A stretch of DNA of 64,000 nt from Paracoccaceae bacterium (GTDB lineage: Bacteria > Pseudomonadota > Alphaproteobacteria > Rhodobacterales > Rhodobacteraceae): NCBI GenBank assembly GCA_027489355.1, contig JAIXZY010000054.1, positions 19,768 through 83,767 on the forward strand, written 5' to 3'. Below, piece by piece: positions 9,581-17,908 of the stretch; within the stretch, counting starts at the first letter, position 1, and each line of letters opens with the position of its first letter. A program made the position numbers and the translations under genes. Below the pieces are notes generated by a model that saw only the letters and a program-made list of their open reading frames with translations, made no database searches and was not told the origin of the DNA.

Positions 9581-10817
9581 GGCGGGCCTCACGCTTTCCG
9601 CCTATCTCGCCGCCTCGCGCGCGATCCCGCTGGCCGCGCCGCGGGTGCTGGCGGCACGGCTGGCCAAGGGGAAGGAACTGCCCGACCGCTGGCGCGAGAA
9701 GCTGGGCGAGCCGTCGCTGCCCCGGCCGCAGGGGCCGCTCGTCTGGCTGCACGCGGTGGGCCTGGGCGAGGTGCTGGCCCTGCGCGGCCTGGTCATCGCC
9801 CTGGCCCGACAGGCACCGTCGGCGGAGTTCCTGATCACCTCCACCACCCGCGGTTCGGCCGAGGTGCTTGGCGCGAACCTGCCGCCGCGCACGCGCCACC
9901 AGTTCCTGCCGCTGGATGCGCCGGGCTACCTGGCCCGCTTCCTGGACCACTGGCGTCCGGCCCTGTCGATCTGGGCCGAGCAGGATCTCTGGCCCGGTGC
10001 GGTGGCCGCGACGGACGCCCGCGGCATCGCCCTGGCCCTGGTCAACGCCCGGATGAACGCAGAAGCCTACGCCCGCCGCCGCCGGTGGAGGGGGCTTTAC
10101 CGCGATCTCCTGTCGCGCTTCCGCCTGGTCACCGCGCAGGACGAGGCCACGGCGCGGCACCTCGGGTCGCTGGGCGCACCCGGTGTCCGGGTGACGGGGT
10201 CGCTCAAGGCCGCGGCGCCAGTGCTTTCGGCGGACCCCGCCGCGCTCGCCTCGGCGCGCGCGGCGCTGGTCGGCCTGCGTCCGGTCCTTCTGGCCTCGTC
10301 CCACCCCGAGGACGAGTTCGTCGTGCTCTCTGCCTTCCGCGCCCTGCAGCCGCGCCCCCCGCTGATCATCGCCCCCCGCGATCCCGCCCGCGGGGCCGAG
10401 GTCGCCGCCCGCGCCGCGGAACACGGGCTGACGGCCACGCGGCGCTCGGCCGGGGAGGGGCCGACCGCCGATGTCTGGGTCGCCGACACTTTCGGCGAGA
10501 TGGGGATCTGGTACCGCATCTGCCCCGTCACGATCCTGGGCGGCACCTTCGGACCGACCGAGGGCCACAACCCGTGGGAGCCCGCCGCCCTGGGCTCGGC
10601 CATCCTGCACGGGCCGCGCACCGCGAACTTCGCCGCCGACTTCACCGCCTTGCACCAGGCCGGGGCGGCGCTCTGCGTCTCGGCGGACAGTCTTGGCGCG
10701 GCGGTGAGCCAGGACCACTCGGCGATGGTGGCCCGCGCGTCGGCGCTGTCCGAGGCGGCGCAGGATGCGCTGGACCCTCTGGCAGAAGAGCTTCTGGCGC
10801 TGGGGGGGCTGGGATGA
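9573..10817 (+). CDS. Divergent GT30 glycosyltransferase (Kdo-transferase family)
   Basis: Glycosyltransferase of 414 residues in family GT30, whose known members move Kdo from CMP-Kdo to lipid A. Seen: WLHAVGLGEVLALRGL with the catalytic Glu of the LGE motif, LITSTTRGSAEV, SIWAEQDLWPGAV in place of the usual E-x-E-x-WP, LVNARMNAEAY, LASSHPEDEF, VADTFGEMGIWYRICP and LGGTFGPTEGHNPWEPA. The altered donor-side motif and its place beside neuB and neuC raise the possibility of another CMP-linked keto sugar as donor (inference). Start is GTG inside the neuC end. The TGA overlaps the next ATG. Confidence 0.8.
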   Translation: MTRAGLTLSAYLAASRAIPLAAPRVLAARLAKGKELPDRWREKLGEPSLPRPQGPLVWLHAVGLGEVLALRGLVIALARQAPSAEFLITSTTRGSAEVLGANLPPRTRHQFLPLDAPGYLARFLDHWRPALSIWAEQDLWPGAVAATDARGIALALVNARMNAEAYARRRRWRGLYRDLLSRFRLVTAQDEATARHLGSLGAPGVRVTGSLKAAAPVLSADPAALASARAALVGLRPVLLASSHPEDEFVVLSAFRALQPRPPLIIAPRDPARGAEVAARAAEHGLTATRRSAGEGPTADVWVADTFGEMGIWYRICPVTILGGTFGPTEGHNPWEPAALGSAILHGPRTANFAADFTALHQAGAALCVSADSLGAAVSQDHSAMVARASALSEAAQDALDPLAEELLALGGLG

Positions 10818-12097
10818 AGCTCTGGATCTTCCTGCGGGTCTGGTCGCTGATCTGGTTTGTCGGCTTGCCCGTCGTGCTGCTTTACCTCTGGCGCCGGGGC
10901 CGGAAGGACGCGCTTTACGCCCAGCACCTTGGCGAACGCTTCGGCCGCTATCCGAAACCGCTGCCGGGCGCGGTCTGGGTCCATGCGGTGAGCCTGGGCG
11001 AGATGCGGTCCGCCGTGCCGCTCATCCGCGCACTGCTGGCCCGCGGCGAAAGCGTCGTAACCACCCATTTCACCCCCGCCGGAAGGCGCGAGGCCGAAAG
11101 GGTCTTTGCCGACGAGATTGCCGCCGGGCGGCTGCGGGCGGTCTGGGTTCCGTTCGAGACGTCAAGGGCTTACGCCGGGTTCTTCCAGGCCTTCCAGCCC
11201 AGGCTTGGCTTGGTGATGGAGATCGAGATCTGGCCGCGCATGATCTTCGCCTGCCGTGCGGCGCGGGTTCCGCTGTACATGTGCAACGCGCAGTACCCCA
11301 CGGATTCCATGGCACGCGACGCCCGCTTCGGCCTTCGTCCCGCCCTGATGCGCGGCTTTGAGGGCGCTCTGGTCAAGTCCGACCTGCAGGCGGAACGCTT
11401 CGCCTCGATTGGCGTGCGAAACATCTCCGTCACCGGAGAGTTGCGCTTCGACCAGCCGATCCCGGCCGCGCATCTGGCCGCCGCGGCCGCCGTGCGCCCG
11501 ACGCTCGGCCCGCGCCGGGTGATCGCCTTCGCCTCGGTGACCGAGCCGGAAGAGCCGCTCTTCCTGGCTGCCGCGCAAGAAATACTGTCGGTCCGGACGC
11601 CGCCCGTGATCCTGTTCATCCCGCGCGCTCCGGAACGTTTCGAGGCGGTGGCCCGCGCGATGAAAGAGAAGGGCATCCTCTTCGCCCGCCGCAGCCAGCG
11701 GCTCGACCGCAAGTTCGGGCCCCAGTCCGAAGCGCCGATGGACGTGCTGCTGGGGGATTCGCTGGGCGAGATGTATTTCTACCTGGCGATGGCCGACCGG
11801 GTCGTGGTGGGCGGCGGGTTCCAGCCAAAGGGCTCGCACAACATCATCGAGCCTCTGGCGCTGAAGAAACCGGTGCTGGTCGGCCCGGAGATCCAGACCA
11901 TCGAATACCCGGCCGTCGAGGCCATCGCGGCGGGCGTTTGCCACGAGACCACCGCCGAGCGCCTGGTCGAGGACGTGCTGCATTGGCCCGACCCCTCGCC
12001 GCAGGCGATTGCCGCCTTCACTGCCGCCCATGCCGGGGCCACGGCGCGGACCATGGCCGCCCTCGCGCCGCTTCTGGCGCGGACGGGCCGGGGCTGA
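10814..12097 (+). CDS. waaA: 3-deoxy-D-manno-octulosonate (Kdo) transferase WaaA-like (GT30)
   Basis: 427 residues, closer to canonical WaaA/KdtA, which adds Kdo to lipid A at the inner membrane. An N-terminal membrane anchor (WSLIWFVGLPVVLLYLW) is followed by YAQHLGERFGRYP, VWVHAVSLGEMRSAVPLI with the catalytic Glu, THFTPAGRREAE, VMEIEIWPRMIFACR, MCNAQYPTDSM, ASVTEPEEP, LGDSLGEMYFYLAMADR and VGGGFQPKGSHNIIEPLAL. The donor motif is intact, unlike in its upstream paralogue. ATGA overlap couples the two. It may be the cell's main WaaA or a second copy; the genome would decide. The gene ends in a hairpin shared with the convergent operon. Confidence 0.85.
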   Translation: MKLWIFLRVWSLIWFVGLPVVLLYLWRRGRKDALYAQHLGERFGRYPKPLPGAVWVHAVSLGEMRSAVPLIRALLARGESVVTTHFTPAGRREAERVFADEIAAGRLRAVWVPFETSRAYAGFFQAFQPRLGLVMEIEIWPRMIFACRAARVPLYMCNAQYPTDSMARDARFGLRPALMRGFEGALVKSDLQAERFASIGVRNISVTGELRFDQPIPAAHLAAAAAVRPTLGPRRVIAFASVTEPEEPLFLAAAQEILSVRTPPVILFIPRAPERFEAVARAMKEKGILFARRSQRLDRKFGPQSEAPMDVLLGDSLGEMYFYLAMADRVVVGGGFQPKGSHNIIEPLALKKPVLVGPEIQTIEYPAVEAIAAGVCHETTAERLVEDVLHWPDPSPQAIAAFTAAHAGATARTMAALAPLLARTGRG

Positions 12098-12105
12098 GCG
12101 GCCCC
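12090..12105. terminator. GC hairpin between convergent operons
   Basis: GGGGC, a 6-base loop and GCCCC overlap the stop codon of the GT30 gene and end one base before the stop codon of the Gfo/Idh gene. Only nine bases separate the two genes. It lacks a T-run, so it may be only a weak or factor-dependent stop in both directions. Confidence 0.35.
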
Positions 12106-12106
12106 G

Positions 12107-13051
12107 TCAGCCCATGTCCATGCTGACCGTGCCTTGGAAAGCCCGCGCCTCCCAGGCGGCGGCGATGAGGTCGCTGGACTCCCGCATCCGGTCGAACCGC
12201 GGGCGCAGCGGGTCTTCGGGCAGGACTTCGCCCGCCGCGAGCGCCAGGTAATCCCGCATCGCGGCAAGGAACATGTCATTGCGTTCGAAGGAAAACGCCT
12301 GCTCGGTGCGACCTTCGGGCGTCACGATGACCAAGCGCGCCGCCTGGAAATCCGCCTCGATCCGGGCCGAGGCCGCGGACAGCTCCAGCCGCCTGACGAC
12401 GACCGGAGAGATGTAGTCCATCGCCACCGCCCCTGCCGCGCCCGTCGGAGCGGACAGATGCAGGCTGGTCGCAAAGTCCACGCCGGGAAAGGCGGCGTGA
12501 CCGAGGCTGCGGGCGTCGTGCAGGCGCAGGCCGGGAAACAGCGCCAGCATCAGGTCGACCTCGTGGCTGAGGTCCAGAAGCACGCCGCCCCCCTCGGCAC
12601 GGGCGGCGTAGCTGTCGGCAAAGCGCCAGTTCGCCCGCCACTGCCGCACGTCATGGCCGATTTCGGCATGGAAGCGGAACACGTCCGACAGATCCATCGC
12701 CGCCAGCGCGCGCAGGACCGGGTGGTAGCGCATCATGAAGCCGACCATCGACCGGGCCGCGACGGGGGCAGCCGCTTCATGGATTGCCGCGACCTGATCG
12801 GCCCGCCAGGCCAGCGGCTTTTCGGCATAGAACGGCCAGCCCTTTTCGGCGCAAAGCTGGATCAGCTCCAGCCGGATCGGGGTTTCGGTGGCGATCACCA
12901 TCCCGGCAACATCGCCGCGCGCCGCAAGCGCCGCCCGGTCGAAGCTGCGCCAGGGGATCAGCTCGACCTTGGCCCCCAGCGACGTCAGGTTCCCCGCATG
13001 CCGCCGCCCGATCGACCCCGCGCCGATGACGACGATGGTGCCTGAGGGCAT
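12107..13051 (-). CDS. Gfo/Idh/MocA-family NAD(P)-dependent oxidoreductase (nonulosonate locus)
   Basis: Oxidoreductase of 314 residues with an N-terminal Rossmann fold (TIVVIGAGSIGRRHAGNL), the EKP motif (FYAEKPLAW near residue 93) and a C-terminal substrate domain containing GGGVLLDLSHEVDLMLALFP. Enzymes of this family oxidise or reduce sugar hydroxyls; the substrate is unknown. The open frame extends far upstream, but the true start is the ATG at 13051, which shares one base with the stop of the SDR gene (TGATG). As third gene after neuA and the SDR it probably modifies the nonulosonate or a linked sugar (inference). Confidence 0.82.
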   Translation of the reverse strand: MPSGTIVVIGAGSIGRRHAGNLTSLGAKVELIPWRSFDRAALAARGDVAGMVIATETPIRLELIQLCAEKGWPFYAEKPLAWRADQVAAIHEAAAPVAARSMVGFMMRYHPVLRALAAMDLSDVFRFHAEIGHDVRQWRANWRFADSYAARAEGGGVLLDLSHEVDLMLALFPGLRLHDARSLGHAAFPGVDFATSLHLSAPTGAAGAVAMDYISPVVVRRLELSAASARIEADFQAARLVIVTPEGRTEQAFSFERNDMFLAAMRDYLALAAGEVLPEDPLRPRFDRMRESSDLIAAAWEARAFQGTVSMDMG

Positions 13052-13839
13052 CACCACCCTGAGAACCCGCCGTCCACGTTCACCAGCTGCCCGGTCATGT
13101 ATCCGGCCGCAGGGCTGCACAGGAACAGCATGGCATCCGCGATCTCGTCGGGTTTCGCCATCCGGTTCAGCATGATCAGCTCGCCCACCCGGCGCTGGAA
13201 CTCCTCGGAGTGGTTGTTGAAGACCGCCCCCGGCGCGATGGTGTTGACCGTGGCCCCCCGGTCGGCCCAGTATCCCGCAAGCCAGACCGTCAGCCCGTGG
13301 ATGCCCGCTTTCGACACGCCATAGGCGGCGAAATTCTTGAACGGCATCCCGTCGTAGATGCGATGATGCGCGCCTTTCAGCGCATACATCGAGGCGACGT
13401 TGATCAGCGTGCAGGGCCATTTGCCCACGATGTCCCGGTCCATCTGGCGCGCCACCATGAAGGGCGCGGTCAGGTTGGTCCGCATCGTGCGTTCCCAGTC
13501 GGTGACGCTGATGTCGCGGAAATCCGGGAAGGGCTTGCCCGCGCCCATCAGAAGCTCGCCGGTGATGGCCGCGTTGTTCAGGACGACGTTCGGCTCCCAC
13601 CCGTCGGCGAGAATGCGGGAGAAGATCTCCGTGACCTGATCCTCGTCGCCCACGTCGAGGTCGTAGAAGCGGAACCGGTCGTTGCCAGCATGCGCGTCCT
13701 TCAACGCCTCGGCCCGCGCGCCGGGCAGGTCGGATGCGATCACCCGCGCCCCGGCGGCCAGCATCCGGCGGACATAGGTCGAACCCAGGACCCCGCCCGA
13801 GCCGGTGATGAAGATGGTGCGCGCAGCCAGGTCAGTCAT
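13051..13839 (-). CDS. Short-chain dehydrogenase/reductase (PtmA-like, nonulosonate locus)
   Basis: Classical SDR of 262 residues: TIFITGSGGVLGSTYVRRML (TGxxxGxG coenzyme motif), VVLNNAAITG (NNAG-like), a catalytic Ser in INVASMYALKG and YGVSK (Tyr-x-x-x-Lys) near residue 170, ending MTGQLVNVDGGFSGW. Such enzymes often sit next to CMP-nonulosonate synthetases (PtmA beside PtmB in Campylobacter), where they help make sugar derivatives. The first 8 bases overlap the end of neuA, so the two are coupled. The precise reaction is not deducible. Confidence 0.85.
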   Translation of the reverse strand: MTDLAARTIFITGSGGVLGSTYVRRMLAAGARVIASDLPGARAEALKDAHAGNDRFRFYDLDVGDEDQVTEIFSRILADGWEPNVVLNNAAITGELLMGAGKPFPDFRDISVTDWERTMRTNLTAPFMVARQMDRDIVGKWPCTLINVASMYALKGAHHRIYDGMPFKNFAAYGVSKAGIHGLTVWLAGYWADRGATVNTIAPGAVFNNHSEEFQRRVGELIMLNRMAKPDEIADAMLFLCSPAAGYMTGQLVNVDGGFSGW

Positions 13840-14539
13840 TCCGGGTCTCCTTCAGCCGTTCGCCCATCATCCACTCCACCAACCGGAAATCGAAGGGCGT
13901 GTCGATGTCCACACAGCGTTCGGGCGGCATCTCGAAGGGGATCACCTTGCCCTCGTAAATGGTCTTCGCGCGGCGCAGGTAGTCCGGATTCACCACATAG
14001 GTCGAGGCCGCGTGTTCCCAGACTTTCGGCGCCGCCTGCCGCGACCAGACGCCCCCCGGCAGTTCCTTGGAAACTTTCAGGCCGCCATCCTCCCGAAGCT
14101 CCACAAGGTTGAAATAGGGATTCTTTCGTGCCTCGCAGACGCTCATCACCATGTCGGGATGTTCGATTTCGTAAAGGTTCAAGGCGGCGTCGATGTCCTG
14201 TGGCAACCGCAGGGGCGAGGTGCAGTCGAGGTCGAGGAAGGCCGAGACCGGCCCCAGCATTGCCTCGGAGGCCGCGAGCGCGTGCTGCCAGACGCCCCAT
14301 TTCGGCGCCGCGTCTGTGGACAGCTCCGCCGGGCGCAGACCGATGGCCAGCGCGCCCTTGGCAACCGCATGGGCATAGATCGCCTCGTCGTCGGTCGACA
14401 CCACCACCGCGCCCACGCGCGGATTGGCGAAAAGCTGGTCCAGCGACCAGTCGATCAGGGGCTTGCCGCAGAGCGGACGGAAGTTCTTGCCCGGCACGCC
14501 CTTCGACCCCTTGCGCGCCCCGATATGCCCAAGGATCAT
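13832..14539 (-). CDS. neuA: Acylneuraminate (nonulosonate) cytidylyltransferase NeuA
   Basis: Activates the nonulosonic acid with CTP, giving the CMP-sugar used by transferases. 235 residues: MILGHIGARKGSKGVPGKNF at the start is the nucleotide-binding loop, then LCGKPLIDWSLDQL, VVSTDDEAIYAHA, FLDLDCTSPLRLPQDIDAAL and, near the end, ERCVDIDTPFDF with a metal-binding Asp. A longer frame reaches 14617, but ATG 14539 has AGGAGG 8 bases upstream and begins directly at the motif. It heads a three-gene minus-strand operon facing the neuB operon, which supplies its substrate. Confidence 0.9.
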   Translation of the reverse strand: MILGHIGARKGSKGVPGKNFRPLCGKPLIDWSLDQLFANPRVGAVVVSTDDEAIYAHAVAKGALAIGLRPAELSTDAAPKWGVWQHALAASEAMLGPVSAFLDLDCTSPLRLPQDIDAALNLYEIEHPDMVMSVCEARKNPYFNLVELREDGGLKVSKELPGGVWSRQAAPKVWEHAASTYVVNPDYLRRAKTIYEGKVIPFEMPPERCVDIDTPFDFRLVEWMMGERLKETRND

Positions 14540-14583
14540 CGCATCCCTCCTTTTTGCGCCAAGCCTTAGCGCGTCGGCGCGGG

Positions 14584-15984
14584 CTATGCCAGCGCCGGAG
14601 GGCGGCGCTGCGGCCATTCGGTCGCGCGGTGCCAGGCTTGCCCGATGCCGAGCACGCCCATGTCGTCCCCGGACCGTCCGATGATCTGCATCCCCGTCGG
14701 CAGGCCCGTGTCCGAGAATCCCACCGGAACCGACAGCGCCGGCAGGCCGATCAGGCTGGCCGGGACGACGACCTCCATCCAGCGGTGATAGGTGTCCATC
14801 TGCCGCCCGGCGATCTCCTGCGGCCAGCGCCAGTCGGCGGGGAAGGGCCAGACCTGGGCCGAGGGCAGCACGACGGCGTCATAGCGGTGGAAAAGCCGCG
14901 CGGCATGGGCGTGCCAACGGCTGCGGATCACGCTGGCCTCATACACCGCCTGGGCCGACAGGCCCATGCCCTGCTCGATCTCCCAGATCGTCTCGGGCTT
15001 GGTCAGCGCGCGCTTCGCCGGGTCCTCGGCCAGGGCACGCTTGCTGCCCGCGTTCATCATGGCTCGCAAGGTGACCCAGGCGGACCAGAGCTTTTCGGCC
15101 GGGAAGGGTGGCGGAAGCGGCTCGACCACCGCACCCATCTCCTCCATCTGCCGCAGCGCCGCCTCGCACAGCGGCAGGATGCCGGGCTCCATCGCATAGG
15201 CGCCGCCCCAGTCGGCCAGCCAGCCGATCCGGCAGCCGCGCAGGTCGCGGTCCAGCCGCAAGTCCGGCACCCCGCGGGGGAAGGGGACTTCGGAGTTCTC
15301 GCCAGCAAGCACCAGCAGCAGCCGCGCCACATCCTCGACCGTACGGCCCATCGGGCCTTCGGTGGACATGGTGGACAGGTAGGTGTCGCCCTCGGCATCC
15401 TGCGGGACCAGCCCCCAGGTCGGCCGAAAGCCATAGACGTTGCAGAACGCGGCCGGGTTGCGCAAGCTGCCCATCATGTCCGACCCGTCCGCGACCCATG
15501 CCATCCGCGTCGCCAGCGCCGCCGCCGCCCCGCCCGAGGACCCGCCTGCGCTGCGCGAAAGGTCGTAGGGGTTCCGCGTGACCCCGAAGATCGGGTTGAA
15601 GGAATGCGACCCCTGGCCCCATTCCGGCACATTGGTCTTGGCCGCGATGACTGCCCCCGACGCGCGCAGCCGCGCGGCCACCAGGTCATCCTTCAGGGGC
15701 ACATGGTCACGGTAAAGCGGCGAGCCCCAGGTGGTCCGCACTCCCTCGGTGGCCACCAAATCCTTGACCGCAAAGGGAAACCCATGCAGCCAGCCCTGCG
15801 GTGCCACGTCGTCCAGCGCCCGCGCCTCGGCCATCAGCTCGTCAGGATCGCGCTGCGACACCACGGCATTCACTGCCGGATTGACCGCCGCAACCTGCGC
15901 CAGCCACGCCGCCATCACCTCGGACGGGGCCACCTTGCGCGCGTGTATCGCCGCCGAAAGCACCGTCGCCGACCACTGCAGCAT
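14584..15984 (-). CDS. Amidase signature family hydrolase A (downstream of the ABC importer)
   Basis: Ser-cisSer-Lys amidase of 466 residues that hydrolyses C-N amide bonds of small molecules. Seen: FAVKDLVATEG with the catalytic Lys near residue 76, SRSAGGSSGGAAAALATRMA holding the nucleophilic Ser, ADGSDMMGSLRNPAAF with the cis-Ser, and a C-terminal TGMQIIGR. The open frame continues upstream through unrelated sequence; ATG 15984 follows AGAAGAGAAAG, which belongs to a dispersed repeat. Last gene of the minus-strand unit containing a polyamine-type importer, so it likely acts on the imported compound (inference). Confidence 0.87.
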   Translation of the reverse strand: MLQWSATVLSAAIHARKVAPSEVMAAWLAQVAAVNPAVNAVVSQRDPDELMAEARALDDVAPQGWLHGFPFAVKDLVATEGVRTTWGSPLYRDHVPLKDDLVAARLRASGAVIAAKTNVPEWGQGSHSFNPIFGVTRNPYDLSRSAGGSSGGAAAALATRMAWVADGSDMMGSLRNPAAFCNVYGFRPTWGLVPQDAEGDTYLSTMSTEGPMGRTVEDVARLLLVLAGENSEVPFPRGVPDLRLDRDLRGCRIGWLADWGGAYAMEPGILPLCEAALRQMEEMGAVVEPLPPPFPAEKLWSAWVTLRAMMNAGSKRALAEDPAKRALTKPETIWEIEQGMGLSAQAVYEASVIRSRWHAHAARLFHRYDAVVLPSAQVWPFPADWRWPQEIAGRQMDTYHRWMEVVVPASLIGLPALSVPVGFSDTGLPTGMQIIGRSGDDMGVLGIGQAWHRATEWPQRRPPALA

Positions 15985-15987
15985 GGC

Positions 15988-16039
15988 TTTCTCTTCTGCA
16001 AATATCCTGCGGTGGTCCGGGGGTGCAAAACCCCCGGAC
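15988..16039 (-). repeat. Punctuation repeat: GC hairpin plus GGATATTTGCAGAAG tail, copy 1
   Basis: Read on the minus strand: GTCCGGGGGT, a short loop and ACCCCCGGAC, then ACCGCAGGATATTTGCAGA and AGAGAAA. It fills the gap between potD and amidase A, and its tail supplies the purine-rich stretch just before the amidase ATG. Related copies lie at 25331, 61063 and, as hairpin only, 52597 and 32695. Confidence 0.7.
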
Positions 16040-16055
16040 GGTGGGCAAGTGGACC

Positions 16056-17084
16056 CTACTTCTGCAACTCGGTCCAGATTGCCGTGATGTAATCCAGCGA
16101 CTTGCCGGTGCAGGTCGGCAGGAAGTGCCCGGCAGACTTGAACTCTTCGGGGATCACCACCTCGGGCGCGGTCTTCATGTCTTCCGGCATGAACTGTTCC
16201 GACCCGGAAATCCCGTTGGCATAGCGCGCAAAGCTGGAGATCAGCGCGGCGTTCTCGGGCAGCATGATGAAGTCCAGGAACTTGTACGCCTCCTCGACGT
16301 TCTTCGCGTCCGACAAGAGCGCAACCGAATCCATGAACAGCGGGTAGCCTTCCTTCGGGTAGCCGTACTGCACGTCGCCGTTGGTGTTGGCGCGGACCCG
16401 CATGGTCGACCCGTTCCAGTTGACCGAAGCCGCCCAGTCCCCGTTGGACAGGCGTTCCGTGGCACCGTAGTCCATGCTGATCCAGTTGGGCTTGGCGGCC
16501 AGAAGGACGTCGCGCGCCTTCTTCATGATCTCCGGGTCTTCGCTGCACGGCTCGCCGCCGACATACATCGTGGCGAGGCTCACGACGTCGTTCATCTCGG
16601 GCACGACGTTGATCTTGCCGACCAGTTCCGGCGGCACGTCCAGGAACACGGCCGAGGTGTTGATGTCGCCCGAATAAACCTTGGTGTTCACCGCAATCCC
16701 GGTCGAGCCCCACTGCCACGGAATGGTGAACTTGCGGCCCGGGTCCCAGGCCACGTCCATCCATTCCGGCGCGATGTTCTTGTGATTGGGAAGCTTGGAC
16801 AGGTCCAGTTCCTGGATCAGGCCCTTCTCGACCCAGATCGGCACGTAGTTAGCCGAGGGCACCACGAGGTCGAAGCCCGAGCCCCCGGCCTCGACCTTGG
16901 CAAGCGCCACGTCGTTGCTGTCATAGTCGGTGACGGTGACCTTGATCCCGGTCTCCTTCTCGAACTTGTCAAGCAGTTCCTGCGACGTGTAGTTGCCCCA
17001 GTTGTAAAGCTGCAGCTCGCCCTCGGCAGCTGCCAGGCTTGCCGAGGCAAGGACCATCGCGGTCGCGGACAGAAGGTACTTCAT
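16056..17084 (-). CDS. potD: ABC importer substrate-binding protein, spermidine/putrescine type
   Basis: Periplasmic binding protein of 342 residues with a signal peptide (MKYLLSATAMVLASASLAAA). The mature protein begins LQLYNWGNYTSQELLDKFEK, then ETGIKVTVTDYDSNDVALAK and FDLVVPSANYVPIWVEKGLI, and contains FTIPWQWGSTGIAVNTKVY, all typical of PotD/PotF. Ligand identity (putrescine, spermidine or another amine) is not certain. It follows the permease gene by 20 bases and precedes amidase A. The placement after ATPase and two permeases is the usual potABCD order. Confidence 0.88.
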   Translation of the reverse strand: MKYLLSATAMVLASASLAAAEGELQLYNWGNYTSQELLDKFEKETGIKVTVTDYDSNDVALAKVEAGGSGFDLVVPSANYVPIWVEKGLIQELDLSKLPNHKNIAPEWMDVAWDPGRKFTIPWQWGSTGIAVNTKVYSGDINTSAVFLDVPPELVGKINVVPEMNDVVSLATMYVGGEPCSEDPEIMKKARDVLLAAKPNWISMDYGATERLSNGDWAASVNWNGSTMRVRANTNGDVQYGYPKEGYPLFMDSVALLSDAKNVEEAYKFLDFIMLPENAALISSFARYANGISGSEQFMPEDMKTAPEVVIPEEFKSAGHFLPTCTGKSLDYITAIWTELQK

Positions 17085-17104
17085 CGGTCGTCTCCCAGTT
17101 TGTG

Positions 17105-17908
17105 TCAGTCTTTGTTGCGCGTCAGAAGGAAGAAGGCGGTGAGCAGGACAACCGTCACCCCCAGAAGCATGGTCGAGATCGCATTGACCTCGGGCGTGAA
17201 GGCGCGGCGCAACTGGCCCAGCATGTAGGTGGGCAGCGTGTCCTGCCCGCCGGACTTCACGAACTCGGTAATCACCACGTCGTCGAGGCTGATCACGAAG
17301 GCGAGCATGGCCCCCGCCATGATCCCCGGTGCCAGAAGCGGCAGCGTCACCCGCCGGAAGGTCTGCCAGGGACTGGCGTAAAGGTCCGCCGCCGCCGTTT
17401 CCAGCGCAAGGTCCATGCTTTCCAGACGCGCCCGGATCGGCAGGTAGGCGAAGGGGATGCAGAAGGCGGTGTGCGCCGCGATCAGGTAGCCAAGCCCCTG
17501 GTAGCCGGTCGCCACCTTGATGATCCCGAAGAAGATCAGCAGCGCCACGGCGGTCACGATCTCGGGCACCATCAGGGGCTGGTTGATCATCACATAGATG
17601 AAGGTCTGTCCCCGGAATTCCCGCCGCCGGGTGGTGCCAAGCGCGGCCAGCGTTGCCAGGATCGTCGACAGGAACGCCGCCGAAACCCCGATGATCAGCG
17701 ACCGCATGGTTGCGGCCTTCACGTCGGCATTGTCCCAGGCATCCGCGTACCAGTGCAGTGACAGTCCGCCCCAGGTCGCGACCGAGTTCGAGTCATTGAA
17801 GGAAAAGACCACCAGCGTGACGATGGGCAGATAAAGGATCACGAAGGCCGCCACGGCCACGGTGGCAAAGCCTGGCAGGCGGCTGATCTCGAACCCGCGC
17901 TCAGCCAT
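17105..17908 (-). CDS. potC: ABC importer permease, PotC/PotI type
   Basis: Inner-membrane permease of 267 residues with about six membrane helices (VAVAAFVILYLPIVTLVVFS first) and the EAA loop seen as LETAAADLYASPWQTFRRVT, which contacts the ATPase. Pairs with the PotB-like permease to form the channel. An upstream Met at 17950 is in frame, but ATG 17908 overlaps the previous stop by 8 bases and gives the usual length, so I prefer it. Confidence 0.88.
   Translation of the reverse strand: MAERGFEISRLPGFATVAVAAFVILYLPIVTLVVFSFNDSNSVATWGGLSLHWYADAWDNADVKAATMRSLIIGVSAAFLSTILATLAALGTTRRREFRGQTFIYVMINQPLMVPEIVTAVALLIFFGIIKVATGYQGLGYLIAAHTAFCIPFAYLPIRARLESMDLALETAAADLYASPWQTFRRVTLPLLAPGIMAGAMLAFVISLDDVVITEFVKSGGQDTLPTYMLGQLRRAFTPEVNAISTMLLGVTVVLLTAFFLLTRNKD

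Noticed and set aside
15985..16764. Upstream extension of amidase A through potD
   Set aside because: It overlaps the coding sequence of potD in another frame; the amidase family start is the ATG at 15984.
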